Below are positions 37,601-50,825 of a stretch of DNA of 64,000 nucleotides, in pieces. The notes under the pieces are model-generated. The model was given only the letters and a program-made list of their open reading frames with translations, did no database searches and was not told where the DNA came from. How positions within the stretch are numbered: the first letter of the stretch is position 1; every line of letters starts with the position of its first letter. This stretch comes from Motacilla alba alba (lineage: Eukaryota > Chordata > Aves > Passeriformes > Motacillidae). The translations under genes and the position numbers were made by a program. The stretch spans positions 112,687,966 to 112,751,965 of the forward strand of contig NC_052018.1 in assembly GCF_015832195.1 (NCBI RefSeq), in the 5' to 3' direction.

Positions 37601-38360
37601 CACCTGCCAGGTTCCTGGGAGGAGCTGGAGCCCTGGCTGCCCCAGGGCTGTGGATAAGGCTCTGGAAAGCCCTGGCTTCCCAGGGGCTGGAAGGACACAA
37701 ATCCCTGGCCTGGTGAATGCAGGGGAATGCCTGAGCAGCCCTTCAGGAGCTCTGCAGTGCATCCCCAGTGTCTGCCTCCCAAAGTGCCATTTTCTCCTCT
37801 CTCTGTGGCAGTGCCATCTGCTCTAACCCAGTTTGCCTAATAGCAATAGGCAGAATTCTTTCTTTTATGTGTTTAGGATTTACACTTTCCAGTGGCTGAA
37901 TAATTTCTGTGGCTTAGACATAGCCATGGCTAAGTTTCTGCATGTCTTTTAAGGATTTTTGCATGGTAACTACCCAGAGCCTGGCAATTACTGTGCCCAC
38001 TTAGAGACCCCCTGGGATACAGAGCATGCTGCTGAGTTCTCCTCAGATGGGAGTCTCAAAGTGATGATTTCAATATTGCACCATCTTTAAAAAAAAATAT
38101 TCATTTGGACCATTTAGCTTCAAAGCTGAATAGAACACGTGTGAGTGCAAAGCACTTGTGCAGTAGCTTTGCTTTGAGAGGGTGATTAATGCAAGATTTG
38201 TGGAAGGAAAATGATTTCTTCCAGTGGCTTGACTGTAATAACTGAGAAGAATAAATGTCCTAATTTAATATTTATGTAGGTGTCTCAGTAATAGGCATCC
38301 TACATCCTAATTATGTAAGAAAGAAAAGTGTTGGTGCTGACATGAGCTCATATATACTTG
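34641..38360. other. Intronic stretch, GC-rich core at 36580-37120
   Basis: AT-rich from 34920 to 36000, then a GC-rich CTG/CAG-biased patch at about 36580-37120 where all frames are long (up to 155 codons). A short inverted repeat, TGGTATT/AATACCA with a 4 nt loop, sits at 37231-37248. No gene or repeat family was recognised. Confidence 0.6.
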
Positions 38361-38363
38361 TAG

Positions 38364-38390
38364 GATAAGTAGCACAGATAGATTATCTGT
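38364..38390. promoter_or_regulatory. GATA-motif cluster with palindromic double site
   Basis: GATAAG at 38364-38369 is followed by ACAGATA (38374-38380), GAT, TATCTGT (38384-38390), a perfect inverted repeat holding GATA cores in both orientations. The surrounding 38200-38500 is AT-rich and repeat-free. The motif is seen; GATA-factor binding is inferred. Confidence 0.35.
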
Positions 38391-41300
38391 CCCTTAGTTT
38401 GCCATCTTTCATTAAAACATCGTGAAATGAATTAAACCTGGTTTATCATGCATTAAATTACAGTTGTTCCATGTTTGGTTAAATAAGAACTGCCTGTTGT
38501 TCTCAGCGTTTCTCAGATGGCACTGCCTTTCTTCACCCCTGCAAGAGGTTACTAGAGAAAATACCTATTCATCAGGGATTTGTACCTGAACACAGCTTCA
38601 TTTTGGAACTCTGATACCTTTGCAGTTTTGCTTTCTATGGGGTTTATTTCTTCCAGTTTGCTTAATTTTGCAATGTCTTTGATAGCCAGAAAAGAGCTCC
38701 ATCCTGGTTTTAGGGACAAACCAGAAAATGATGAGCTCTTTTCTGTTGCTTGGTTTTGTACACTGAGTTTGACAAACATTGGACCTTTTCATTTGTGGGG
38801 AAACTTGAGAGAGAGAGGAGTGTTACCAGCTTCAGTGTTGTCTAGGAATTGGAAGGAGTGAGCATCTCTAGAAGTCAAGTCCTGGGTGTAACTGGGCATG
38901 ATTTCTTAAGTCCTTGTGAACCAGAAATCTTTTTATTTTCATTCATTGTGGCCATTTGTTGTAGTAAGAAATTTTCAAGGCACACATTGCTGTTTTCTAG
39001 GGAGTGCAAGCTGTTTAAATGTCCTTTTGTGCCTTTGAAACCTCCTCTAAAGTTTTTATGAAGCATAAAACAGAGGGAATGCAATTAATTAGTGCAGTCT
39101 CTTATCATTCAGTAGCAAAGAGGAGCTGTTAAATGCTTTTAGAGCACTACATTATAATAGAAAATTATTGTTATTCTTTAATACCAAGCTGACAAATCAG
39201 AGCATGCAAGGACTAATTATGAAGGATGGAAAACAAACACAATTTACAAAGGCTTTGTTTGTGGCACAAGTTTGCCTGTCAAAGCAGACAGGAGAAAGCA
39301 ACAGAATTGTGTAGAATCTTTTGTGCTCCAAGTCACCAGTTTTTTTGTTGGAAATTGATGCTTCTTTGTGATTTAGATAAATCCTCTAAATCTCAGGTGC
39401 TCTAAAAAATTGTCTTTTTAAGCAGTGCTTTGCAAATTAAAGCCTACCCAGCGGTGCAGAGCAGCTGAAGGGTTTGCTGCTTTTAATGGAAACAGGCAGA
39501 GATTTTAATCTGTGCCCGAATAAGGGTCGCTGCCTTGGCTCCTGTGTTTTCAGAGACTGTCCTGTCTGATTCAGAAATACTTTGCATTGTTGGGGTGCAG
39601 ACAGAAGTTATAAACTGTTTAACATGTTCCTGGGCAGGGCATGGAGATGTGCCCGTGTATTTTTCTGGGTACAGGCTGAGGAGGAGTGAAAGGTAATTTG
39701 ATTTTACAGGTCCAGGTCATTATTTCCTGTCAGTTATTACATGGCCGAGCCATGCGACACGGAATAGCTCTGAAGCATCTCTTTTGCTCATGGCACATTG
39801 CACTTGTAAAAGAACAAGCTGATTTCTGTGTTCTCCAGCAGTAACAGCAGCAGTTGCTGTCTAAGCCACGTCCATCTGTTGGTTGTGGAGGAGCTTTCAG
39901 GGAGGTAAGGGATGATCCAAGGCTGCTCTGTGGCTCGGATCGGGATGCTGCCCCAGCCTCTGCCAGTGCTGAGGAGCTCCTGAACGTGCCATAAATGTCC
40001 TGTTCTTCTTCCATGACTGCTTTCAGCACACCTGGGCTGCAGGGTGAATGCTTTGGGTTGGGTGAGAATAGGAATGAATGAGAATAAAAACCAACTGGAG
40101 AATGTGGATGCAGTAGGGAAGAGGCCAGCCTCTGTTCAAGGCAGTACCAGAATTTCCATGAGCTTTGCTGCTCTTGGTTCACAGTACTTGATGTGAACAG
40201 CACCTTGATATGACAAAAGTTGGGGCTGGGACTGGAGTGTTTGCATCTTAAAGAATTTGTGACTGAGTGGATCTTTTCAGTTTAAAACTGAAGGGCAATA
40301 TTTTTTCACAGTGAAAGGCAGACTTGAACAACTGTTCTGATGTGGGGCTGTGGTTCAGATGCCCAGCTGAGCTCTGTGTCACAGTGGCTGGAAAAGAAAT
40401 AACCTTACAAGTGTTGTGCTCCAGATCATTTGCTTTAAACCATTTTCCCTTTTGAACCAGCTACAATCCTAGCTTGGACATAAAATGGAATATGCAGTTA
40501 CCTGTCCTGACTAATTCCTGTGAAATTTGGTGTTTCTGAATGTGATGATCTGAGCTTTTGGAGAGCTTTGCTGTGAGGTTGCTCCTGCCTTTAAGTGGAG
40601 CTGCTAGCAGATGTTTTCTCCAAGTGTTTGAGCTGGGAATTCTTCTGAACAGAGATTGCTTAGTTCATCAAATAGCTTATATAAAACACTTCTGTTTTCA
40701 TAAGAAACATCTACAGTTACACTGCAAAACACAGAGCTGTTCCTTTCCTGGGCTGCCAAAGAGAAAATGTTTCCTTTTTCTGCAAGAAAATATTTTTCTA
40801 ATGAAAGCCTGACAACGTGCTATTTCTCACCAAAATCTCCTGTGAGAAAAATTCCTGCTCATCAGCTCTTTCCCTTTCCGAGGGGAAGGACTCCTTGTGC
40901 TGCAGCTTGTCCTTGTGGGGGCAACCTGATCAGAAATGTGGGCACGTGGTGGCTGCTGGCCGTGGTGATGCTCTCCCTTGAAAAGCAAGGGTTTGTTTTG
41001 GCAGCCTGGAAGGACACAGAGCCTTTTGGGGATAAGTTTGCAGTAACCTCTGGCTGTGGAATAAATAGGGTTAAAATCCACAGCGAAGGATGTAGCTAGT
41101 TTAGGAAATGTTTGTGTTTTTTTTCTTTTTATCATTAAGTTTTTGGCAGTCGTGTCACTTCTTTTCAGCTGGTGCCCATCAATAAGTCCATTTATTAGCA
41201 GACTCTTTGAAACTGCAGAACTTGAGATATTGCTTCTGTCTATTCACTTTCTTCTTTTTTTCCTCTTTTCAGCATACAGCAGAGCTTGTAGGTGTTTAAT

Positions 41301-44300
41301 GGCTTTTTATAGTTTTTTCTTTTTTAAATGTACTTAACATTTTTTTAAGAAGTGCAAGGGAGTATGAGCAGTGAAATTGCCTGAGTGTTCAGAGCTTTTA
41401 TTAACATGCTCCATCCCACAGACAAGAACATGTCTTCAAGTTCTTAAGTTCAAATTTAATCTGGGCATGAGACCAAGGACTTCAAATTTATGTCCAAATC
41501 TTGTATCTGATCCTATGTTAAACACATCCAGATGGAAGGTGATATTCTAATGTTAACAATCTGCTTCCCCTCCCTCTGCTGCCTTTCTAAGAAGTTGCTG
41601 ACAAGTCTTTCTGACAGTCTTTTTTAAGGAAATGAGATCGAGTGTATCGAAGGTCTTTTATAGCAACAACCTCTGAGAAAGATAAGACTCTGCAGTAGCA
41701 CTGCAGAATGTGGAGTTGCTGATATTGTCCCCTAGGTCCTGGGTGGCACAGCTCACCCCAGGGCTCCCAGAACCTAAGGCTTGTTCTGGTCTTTCCATTC
41801 TGTACATCCTGTGCCAATGGATCCCATTTGTACAATTTACTGTTAGAAATTTATAAGAATTTATCAGATAATCTGTGCAGCTTTTCTCATCTGCTTTGCT
41901 GAAGAACAGGGTTTTTTTCCAATATTGTGATTTTGGTTCATCCTTTGTGTGGTGTTTTATGCAGCTTAGGTGATGTTACTGTAGTTGATTGAAGGATGTG
42001 GAAATGAAACATTTCTCCTGTATGACCAGGAGGTGAAAGATACAGTGGATCTTTGACAGGCAATAGTTGTTTGGTTTTGCATCACGATGTGCTGGGCTTG
42101 CTGCATTTCAGCTCTTGGATTCCTTGTGTCTGTGCAGTTAGTGTGTGTCAGCTTTCCTGCTCAGCACAGCCTGACAGTCAGGTGCGTGTCAGAAGAGCTG
42201 CACTGAAATTAATTTGGCATCACAGCTGCGAGCAGTGGGTTCTTTGTGCCTGCAGGGTCAGTGTGCCTCCCATCCCATCTGGATTCACCCCCCTGGGCAG
42301 TGGCAGAGCCTCAGCCATCCTCAGCCTTCCTGCTCTGCAAGTCCAAGGGGCAAACAGTGCTTTGGGTGGAGCTTAGGCTGGATGAGCCTTTGCCTGGCTT
42401 TTTACCAGCTGTGCTGAAAGGCATCAGACCCCTTTGGGATTCCCTGTGAGGTTTTTCAGAGCTGGTCTCTCCTGCCATTTGTAATGCTGAATATGTTGGA
42501 ATTGCCTGGTTTGTGAGTGCTGCGTGCAAGCCCTCCTTCACCTCAGCAAGCCCCATGTGCAGCGCTCTGTCAGCTGGGGAACCATCGTGTGCCTCCTGCT
42601 TTCTTCTCCCTGAAAGAAATACGTGGGAACATTCATCTGCCAAAGCACCAGAGCGCAGATCCTGCAGAGGAACATTCATGCAAGTGTGTTTCCTGATGGG
42701 TGATACTGGGCTCTTGTGTAGGAATGGAATTCCCGAGGAGTTTTACCAGTTGTTTCACAGAAATATTCAGGGGTGTTTGAAATTGTTCATTTTAAAATGG
42801 CACTGGCATGCCTTGGAGGCTGACTTGAACTTTGCACGTGGTGATGCCTGGAAGTCTGCAGATGATGTTCCCTGCTGCTGGACTGTGTCCAGGTGGAATT
42901 CTGGCTGTGTCCAGGGTTTCTATCCAACTGGAGAAACAAACGCTACTGATGGGACCGGAGCTGAGCTCAGAGGCTCTTTGGGAGATGCACTGACCACCTC
43001 CAGATTCAGGCATTCAGCAGATCCCATTGCTGTAACAGAAATACTCCCTTTATGATCCAAGTGCAGGATCTTCACACACACACACACAGATTTTAACTTG
43101 GCAGTGTATTTTGTGTAAATAAATACGCATCTCCCTGCTGGGGCAACATTCTCAACATGCTGCACAGGACCCTGAAGGTGCAGTGTCTGCAGCAGGGACA
43201 ATGCCTCACAAGAGCTGCAGATCTCCAGCTTTTGTCTTACAGCCTGAGCACCCTCTGTCCCCAAACTGGCTCCTGCAAACCCTGATGGCAGCCAGCAAAG
43301 AGTTAAAGGAAAAAGGGTTTATTCATTCTTGTCCTCCTGGGGTGAAATCCCCTCTCCTGTTCAAGGAACAGCAACTTCTCACCGTGGAACTAATTTGTAT
43401 TGATTGAATTTCAGCCTGGCCCTGTGGTTGCCTTGTAGGGCTCACAAGCACGCTAGAGCTCCAGAATGTTTTGCTCCCGTGTGGAATACGGGCAGCAGGC
43501 AATGCCCAGGGATTTCTGTGGTCCTTAGGGACCATCTCAGCTTCCAGCAGGCAGAGCAGAGGCTGTTCGGCTCCTGGGAAGGAGGCTGCGCTCACACAGG
43601 GCCCTGAAAGCTCTTCAAACTAATTCACATTACTGTGATCATCTGTCTAATTGTCATTCCTTTAACTGCCATTAGCGGGTTCTGCATGGTTCCATTTGTC
43701 TCCTGAGCAAAGATGAAGATAAATTCAGTGGAGTTTCAGCAGTGCAGCAAGAGACACAAGCTGTGTGTGCATGATGTGGGGAGATGATGATTTATTGGCC
43801 TGTGTGGTGGCAGGAGAGGGTGTGCTGGGCAAGGGCCAGAAAAAAGAATGCCTGAAAAGATCATCTCCACCAGCATTTTTATCTATTCCTTTTTCTCCAT
43901 GTGTACATCTGCATTCTGTCTCCTGCTGTGAAAGATGGGCTGCTTTGCCTGCGTGCAAACACTGAGCTAGAATTCCTGTAAGCTTTTATTAGTTGGAAGG
44001 AAGTCTGCTTTGTGGCTGAGAGGCTGGGCTGGAAATGGGGAGACTTGGTCTTGTCTTCCAGGCTAGATACAGACTTCCTGGGTAAACAAAGAAGGTTCAT
44101 TTAATCTTCCTTTACTCCAGGTCTTGATCTCCAGTGTGGGGATTAATAGTACTTCCTTTGTCTCTTCCTGAATATCCCCTCTGTTGATGCTTCTTTGAGA
44201 TCCTTTGGAGGATGTAATTAAAACTGTTTTGTGGGTTTTTTCCATTTATTCCACAGTCTTAGGAAAGAACTGTCCTCCAGTTTTTGTGGAGAGGTAGAAC

Positions 44301-47300
44301 CTTAAAGCAGGAGCAAGACAATCTGCAACTGCTGCTGTTCTCTGAGCTGTGGCGTGTTTTACTGATCAAACACAGAAATGTAGGTGAATGGAGGCAAGAG
44401 AATTCCAGACAGGACACCATGGCCAGCTAAAAAGCGCCTTGGAACAGATGCTTTTGAGCTGCAACACATTTGAAGAATCCTTCAGGAGGTTTGGAGGATG
44501 GAATATGGGCAGTGCAAGGCTGGTGGTGGTCCCGAGGGGTTGTTGACAGCTCTGACAGAGGAGAGGGAGAGGCTTCATCTGCTGCTGGTGAGAGATCCTC
44601 TGCAAATGCCACCAGCTCCCAGAGCAGCATGCCTGGAATACGCAGGGCAGACAAGTGGGGTGTTTTGTGTGGAGAGCCGTGTGGTACCAAGCCTGTGCTT
44701 CTGGCTTCTGCAAAATGCAAAATTCCCATCCTCGTGCAACCTTCTCAGCAAGGTAGAAGCACAGCTGGGGTCTGGATGATGCAAAGGGCTCAAATGGCTT
44801 TATGGTGTTCAGTGTGTCACTGCTGGTTAACAGTGGTGTTCTAGCGAGGCTGTGTCAGTGCTGCAGCTCCACAGCTTCATCCCATTGCACTGCTCTCCAC
44901 GAGGAGCCCTCCTGCCTTCAGAGCCAGGTGTGTGGAGTTCACGTTCGGCAGCCTTTGAGCCTCTGAAGGGACAGCCCTGCCTGCCTCCAGCTGCTGCCTG
45001 TGGAGAGGGAGGGGGGCTCCTCTCCCTGCCGTGGCCCTGCCTGCAGCACAGGGATGTGGCAGGCTGCAGAGGAGCCCCTGGCAGGGAGCAGCAGGGGCTG
45101 CTGTCAGCTGCACAGGCTGGCTCAGCAGGGACTGCCTGCGAGCACAAAGCTCAGTGACTCATTTCATCTCTCCAGCCTTCTGACTTCCTCACCATGTTCC
45201 CTGCAGTTGGGCTTAAATTAACTGAGCATAATTATTTCAGGATCTTTCCTCCCTCTGAAAACTTGCTTTTACCTCTGCAAACACACCAACAACCCCGAGC
45301 CTCTAGAATCTTCTCCTGTTCACCGGGGAGGAAAAAGGTGCGTTCGAAGTGTTTGCTTTAAATTCCTTCCCTAACGCCACTGAGAGCATTATTTGTCTTT
45401 ATACCGTGCATTATCTTAAATCCTCCTTAGAGAAATCTGCCCAGTGTTTAATTTCCCAGTCTGCCCCGTGTTTAATTTCCCTTCTGGTTCTGAGTCTGAG
45501 CTGGATGGAGTAGGATACACTTAGGCTCAAATCAGTGGTAAGGGTAGAAAAAAAACAAGGAATAACCAGAATCAACCTCTGTTGCTGTCTGACCTACAGA
45601 CTGCCCCAGCCCGAACGCCCCATGAGATATTCCTGCTTCTTTTCCCCTGTCTGGGATAGCACCTGGGGGGCAGTGGTGCTGGGGGGCTGAACAGAGGCTG
45701 TGAGTGAGCCCACTCAGGGCAGGGGCTGTGTGAGCACTGAGCACCATGGCACAGCTGCAGGGCACGGCCTGAGCTGCCTGGGGCAAGGACAGAGCCAGGA
45801 ACACTCGAGTTTCTCCCATGTGCATCCCTCAGCCAAGGTAATCCATCCCCCCCGACTCTGCACACTTGTCTCCTCCTTTGGGCTCTGTCGGAGTGCTGGC
45901 AGAATTCTTCAGAAATGCTTTCTGCTGGGATCAGCAGGACTGAGGAGAAGCTGCTTGCCCCCAGCGCTCCTTGTCCTGCCGTGTCCTTTGTCACCTGTCA
46001 CAAGCAATCAGTGTGCTGCAGAGATGAAGGCAGGGCTGGAGGTGCTGAAGGCTGCGCTGCTTGTCCAGGGACAGAGGCTGGGTCATTTGCCTCCTGCCAG
46101 GTCACTCTTGCTGTCATCTGCTGGCCTGACTAAGGTCTCTCTGCAGAAAGAGGTACCTCAAAGGTTTAGGAATTGAAATATAACCTTTTTCCCCTGCTCT
46201 TTTTTTCTTTAAATACCTCCTTTTAATTCCTGCTTCCTGTGCTACCTGAATTTCTGCCAAACCGTTTATTATTAATTTTGTGGAGTATAGACAAGAGGTG
46301 ACATTTCATTGCATATTTGAAAAATGAGATTCTTCTCATGGACTGATGGATCTTGTGACTTACTTCAGATAGGGCAGTCACTGGATTTGCTGAAAGTTTT
46401 GGTTTTTTTTCTTTTTTTCCTTCTCTGTCCAGTGTTTCTTGACACCATGGCTGCATTTCTTCTCTTCATAAAAGCACCGTGGTGGTCTGTTGCTCTCCAG
46501 TTTGCAGAACTTGGATAACGTGTGAATTGGTGACTAAACAGGAAATAACTGGGGCAGGCAGAGAGGCTTGGAGAAAGCTGGTGGTGCCAAATCAACATTT
46601 TCCATCTCCAGAACTTTGCTTTCCAGAATCCCCAGGCTTTGTACCTGTTTGAAGTGATGCATGAGCCTGGTGGTGGCTTTGACTGGGTGCAGGAGTTGGG
46701 GTGCTGCAGGAGATGGCCCTCAGTCCTTACAGCCAGTTCTCCACGCCCAGCAGGCTGTGGTTTTGGAAAGGAAAGGAGGATGGCTGTGAATCTCTGCCAG
46801 TGAGCGTCCCCTCATGCTGCAGATCATTGAACTGTCCTGAAGGATGAAGGCAGGGATCTGCAGTCGTGCAGGATGGGCAGATCTGGCCCTCTCTGGGGTG
46901 GCAGTTTTTCCAGGCAGCACCGCGGGGTTCAGCTCAGCGCAGTGGGGGGCTGTGACCCCGGGCTGGCAGGGCTGTGGCAGGCCAGGAGTGCTCTGGGAGA
47001 GGGCTGTGCTTTGGCAGCTGCTGAGCACAGAGCTGCGGGCTGGTGCCGAGCAGGCTCAGACAGACGGGGCACCTCCAGAAGTTGTGGGGCAGTGCTGAGC
47101 TGGAGAGCAGAGGAGGCACCAGCAGCCACCGCAGTGTGCTTGGCTCCCTGGTACTCCTGAACAGCTGGGAAAGGCAAATAGAGCAGCAACACAGGAGGCT
47201 CTAGGTGGAGGTTTGGGCTGGTTTTTCCTCCAAACTGCTCTTCCTCAGGAGCTGGAGGGAGCTGCTCTCCTGGGCAGTGTTCCTGTGCTCCTGCCTGCAC

Positions 47301-49185
47301 TCCCCTGGCTTGCAGATCCTGCAGTCCCCTTGCTTTGGAATGAGAAGTGCTAGGAGGGCAGCTGAGCAAAACTGGCATTTTACAGCTGCCTGGGACAGCA
47401 CAGAGCAGTGTCACAGTGTGCTTCATCACCAGCCCCCCATGCTCCTCTTCAGCAATGCAGCTTGGAGTTTTTGAAGGCAAGGAGGGCTGGGATGCCAGAA
47501 ATCCACCTCTGCTTCCCACAAAGCTTTTCAGTGCTGTCCTGTTGCACAGCCCTGTTCCCCCTGGAGGGGAAGATCCCTTGGAGTGACGTACGGGCAGAGC
47601 CGTCCTGTGCCAATAACTTCCTGGCCATCGGTGCAGTCACATCTGCCTTTCCTGGTGCTCTCCTGCCAGTAGCCCTGACGCAGAGCAGGAGCTGCTCCCC
47701 AGTTGTGCAGGCTGGGATGAGAGGCTCGGGCTCGGCTGTGGTGAGTTCCCGGAGCTGTTAATGGGAGCTGACAGTCCACATCCCGCTCCGTCTGCTCCCA
47801 ATTTATACCTCGAGATTTATTCCTCTGGAAAGGGGGAAATAAAGACTTGTGCAACACAGCTAGTGGTTCTGAAAGCTGTAGGGGAGGGGTAGCACATCTC
47901 TCCTTCCATCCTTTCAAAGACAGAGGAAGAAAGATGTTTTTACATCAAAGCCAAGCTCCCTCACAGGGTCTGCCTGGCATGGACCACAGCCTGTCCCTCG
48001 GGGTGTGTGGCTGTCACTCGATCCCTGCTTGGCCTCAGCAGCAGAGAGACTTTCAGGTCTCTTGTGTTTCTACAGCCTGAACTTGAATTGAAATTGAAAT
48101 TGTGAATGAATTTCACTCATCTGCAGCCATAAGAGGAGCACAAAGTCTCCTGGCCAGACCGAGAGCTTGGATATTCACAAAGGAGGACAAGGGTTTATCA
48201 AAATTTCTGATTTGTAGGAAATGTCAGAAATTTGCTGTTCCTATTAGAGCTGTGTGTATTTTCTTGTTCTTCTTGTGGATGTCCAAGATCTTCCCATTTA
48301 CAGCCCATATCCATCAGAAGCATAGGAATTAAGGAAAGGAAGTGCTGGGCTTCTCCAGACCAGGCAGCCACATTTTTTCAGGAGCCTCCCAGCTGGGCAG
48401 CTCTTGGCCAAATAAGCAGCACTTGTGTCTGTGAGCTGTGAATTACAGAATCTGGGAACCCTGGGCTGAAAAAGGCTGAAATCACTTTCCTTTGGCGTCA
48501 GGGGAGATCTGAATCAGTCCTACACTGAGAGCAAAACAGGAAATCACCCATTCAAAAAGCCAGATTTGTTGAGTAATGGTCGAGATTCAGCCGCTGGTCA
48601 TTCCACTCTGTGCTGCACAAACAGCAGTGGTTAAAAGCCTCCTGAAGCAGTTTTTAGATAAACATGTTATTAGAGAGTGTTAGGAGGAGGTGTGAGGAAT
48701 GCAGCTCCAGTGGCAGCATCACTCTTTTGTTTTGGGTTACAGTAAAAGACTCCTTTTATTTTTGTTCTCGTCGGGCTGCTGTGATTTGTGACAAAGGCGG
48801 GGACACACCTCATTCACAGAACGGGAGGTTTTGCCATGAACAAATATTCATTAAGGACCACATAATGAAAATGCCTTGATTTTCTGTCAAATCACAGTAG
48901 TTCTAAGCGCTGCAGGCGTGCTCTGGGGTTTTCTCCCTCCCACACTCTCTTTTGTGGATGATTTTCAACACTTGCTCCGGTAACCTCTGGGGCAGGCGCT
49001 GTACCTGCAGGGTTTCTGGGTGTTTGTGTGCCAGGGGTGCTGCAGCCCAGCCTTTGCTTCCCGCTGGAGAGCCCAGGACACGTACAGAGGTGATGTCTGC
49101 GTTTCCTTTGGCTCCTGTTTCAGCCATCCAGAGTATTCCAAGTGTCCTTTGGAACTCGAAGACAGTAAATGTCTGCACTGGGTTG
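38391..49185. other. Intronic stretch without genes; GC-rich from about 44.4 kb
   Basis: Unique intron with a (CA)8 run at 43073-43088 and a 24 bp-period duplication (TCTGCCC...GTGTTTAATTTCCC) at about 45436-45482. From 44.4 to 47.8 kb the DNA is CTG/CAG-rich with little CpG, opening frames up to 196 codons on the - strand. The 180-codon frame at 42513-43055 also has no recognisable domain. No exon or mobile element was identified. Confidence 0.6.
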
Positions 49186-49387
49186 GCTCAGGTTAGATGT
49201 TTTAGGAAAAAGTTCTTGACCATGAAGGTGAGGCCCTAGAGAAGCTGTGGCTGCCTCACCCCTGGAAGTGTCCAAGCTGGATGGGGCTTGGAGCAAGCTG
49301 GGACAGGGGAAGGTGGCCTCCAAGGCAGGGCTTTGGAACCAGATCACCTTTAAGGTCCCTTCCAACCTAAACAATTCTATGGTTATA
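49186..49387 (+). repeat. CR1 LINE 3' end (5'-truncated), sense to PLCB1
   Basis: CAGGTTAGATGTTTTAGGAA opens the alignable part, followed by AAAAGTTCTTGACCATGAAG, CTGGATGGGGCTTGGAGCAA and CACCTTTAAGGTCCCTTCCA, then AACCTAAACAATTCTATGG. This is the classic avian CR1 3' UTR reading forward, ending in a degenerate ATTCTATG/GTTATA octamer pair. It lies in the opposite orientation to the copy near 11.4 kb. The 5' end is truncated and its exact limit is approximate. Confidence 0.9.
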
Positions 49388-50630
49388 CACGCAGCACCTA
49401 ATCTGAAGATAAATTTTCCAAAAAAGGTGAAAAGGCTGAGTCCTTTAGGAATTCTCAGCAGCTCACAAAAGCACTGGTGAAATGGTAGTGGAAAGCTGTC
49501 AGAGGCGGATGTGGCTGGTGTTGTGGCTGGTTTCTGGTGGTTTTGGCACGTGTGTTGATGAGCATTGGAATGGCTGGAGGGCTGAGAGACACTATCAGCT
49601 GAATAAGGGCAGGCAGGCTGGATGGCTGCAGCTGCTGTGGAGCCTGCTGAGCTGGGAGCACATTTGGGATGGCTCTGTGCTGCAGTGGCTCTGGCTGATG
49701 TCCTGCAGCAAACCTCGCTGCCTCAGGGCCCCATGGAGGGCAGAGCAGCTGGAAAGGCTGCTGCTGCTGCAGGTCAGTCTGGCCCCAGAGCTAAAAGTCA
49801 TCCTCAGCTCTGGCTTCAGGCCCTGGGGTGTGCCTCGAGTGGGGCTCCTCAGACCTCTCCTCCAGGCAGTGCCCTGCGAGTGATGGAGAGCTGGGATGTG
49901 GATGTGTCTGACATGGTAGGTATGGCTGTGTCTGCCACATCCGTAGGTGTTTCACTGCTGAACATCTGGCAGAGCCCTTGCTGCCTCTTCAGCATCTGCT
50001 GCCTCTTATCCTCACTTGCTCTCTGCTGTGTTTGCCTCTCTCCTGTTCTGACAGCGCTCAGCTCGGGGTGATCAGAAGCGAGGTCAGATGGAGAGGAGCA
50101 GCATTCCCTGAAGCCTTTGGGCAGATGCCACAGGAACCTGCAGCAGACAGAAGCAGATGTTTGCATCTGTGTGGGGCTGGAGGAGGGAGGCTGTCGTGCT
50201 GCAGAGCTGTTTGTAGACCTGCTCCAGAGGATATTCAGTTTCCCAGCTTGGGAACAAGTGGTTTGTCTGTTGTTATTCAAGTCAGAAAGGGCAGTAGGAC
50301 AATCCGCAGCCTGCCTTGTTTTCTTTAGCTGGGAAACAAAAAGTGTTTAGCCTGTATTGCGTAGAAAGGTGTAAAATTACAGGCTGTGGAAAAGAAGTAG
50401 AAATGGCTGTTGAAGAGATAAAGCCTGAAGCTGAATCCTTTATTTCTCCAGCCTGCAGGTCACGCCGCCGCCCTTTGTGCTGTCTGTGTGGGCAAATGGT
50501 AACGTGGTAGCTAATTATGAAGTAACAGATTCCTGTCCAGACTTTTAAATACCTTCCTGCAGCATTAATGTGAGCTGCCCTGTGAAATGCAATCTGTGTC
50601 AGTAATCCTGCTGACAGCTGTTTGCCTCAG
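49388..50630. other. Intronic stretch, CTG-rich
   Basis: GC-rich with CTG/CAG bias at 49590-49800, producing alanine- and leucine-rich open frames (133 and 149 codons on +). No known domain is visible and no mobile element was recognised. Confidence 0.55.
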
Positions 50631-50825
50631 CCCCGGATTCGGTGCTCATCTGGTGCCTGCCGATTGCCCTTCCCGCCGCACTGGCGTTCCTCTGTTTCCA
50701 TGGCGCTGCTTCGCGGGTGGAAGCAGCGCTGGAGCGTGTGCCTGGTGCGTTTTACTGTCTTAATTGTTCTCATCTGGGAGAGAGGTATCAGCTCAACAGG
50801 CTCAATGAAGTTTGTCAGAGATGAG
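50631..50825 (+). other. Exon-like block, unidentified
   Basis: A 195 bp block bounded by an acceptor-like GTTTGCCTCAG (AG at 50629-50630, with a TGCTGAC branch-like motif about 20 nt upstream) and a donor-like GAG|GTATGA at 50823-50831. It has local CpG enrichment. One frame has an ATG at 50700 with G at +4 and runs 42 codons (starting MALLRGWKQRW, then a hydrophobic stretch VLIVLIW) to the donor, ending in phase 0. A second frame is open from the acceptor to a TGA three bases before the donor. I recognise neither product. It could be a first or internal exon of an unannotated transcript, or a conserved non-coding element that mimics one. Confidence 0.2.

Noticed and set aside
42513..43055. 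180-codon frame with fairly protein-like composition.
   Set aside because: A stop-free run of this length is expected about once in a window of this size; no domain, promoter or splice context supports it.
43073..43088. (CA)8 microsatellite.
   Set aside because: Too short to be notable as a separate feature; mentioned within the intron entry only.
45737..45758. REST/NRSF (RE1)-like sequence, AGCACCATGG then ACAGC.
   Set aside because: One extra base separates the half-sites compared with the canonical spacing and the right half is degenerate.
46929..47519. 196-codon frame on the - strand.
   Set aside because: CTG/CAG-biased DNA depletes stops in this frame; overlapping frames on the + strand are also open and no family is recognisable.
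48447..48490. Possible third CR1 3' end (ACAGAATCTGGGAACCCTGG).
   Set aside because: Similarity stops after about 40 bp and the expected downstream CR1 motifs are absent.
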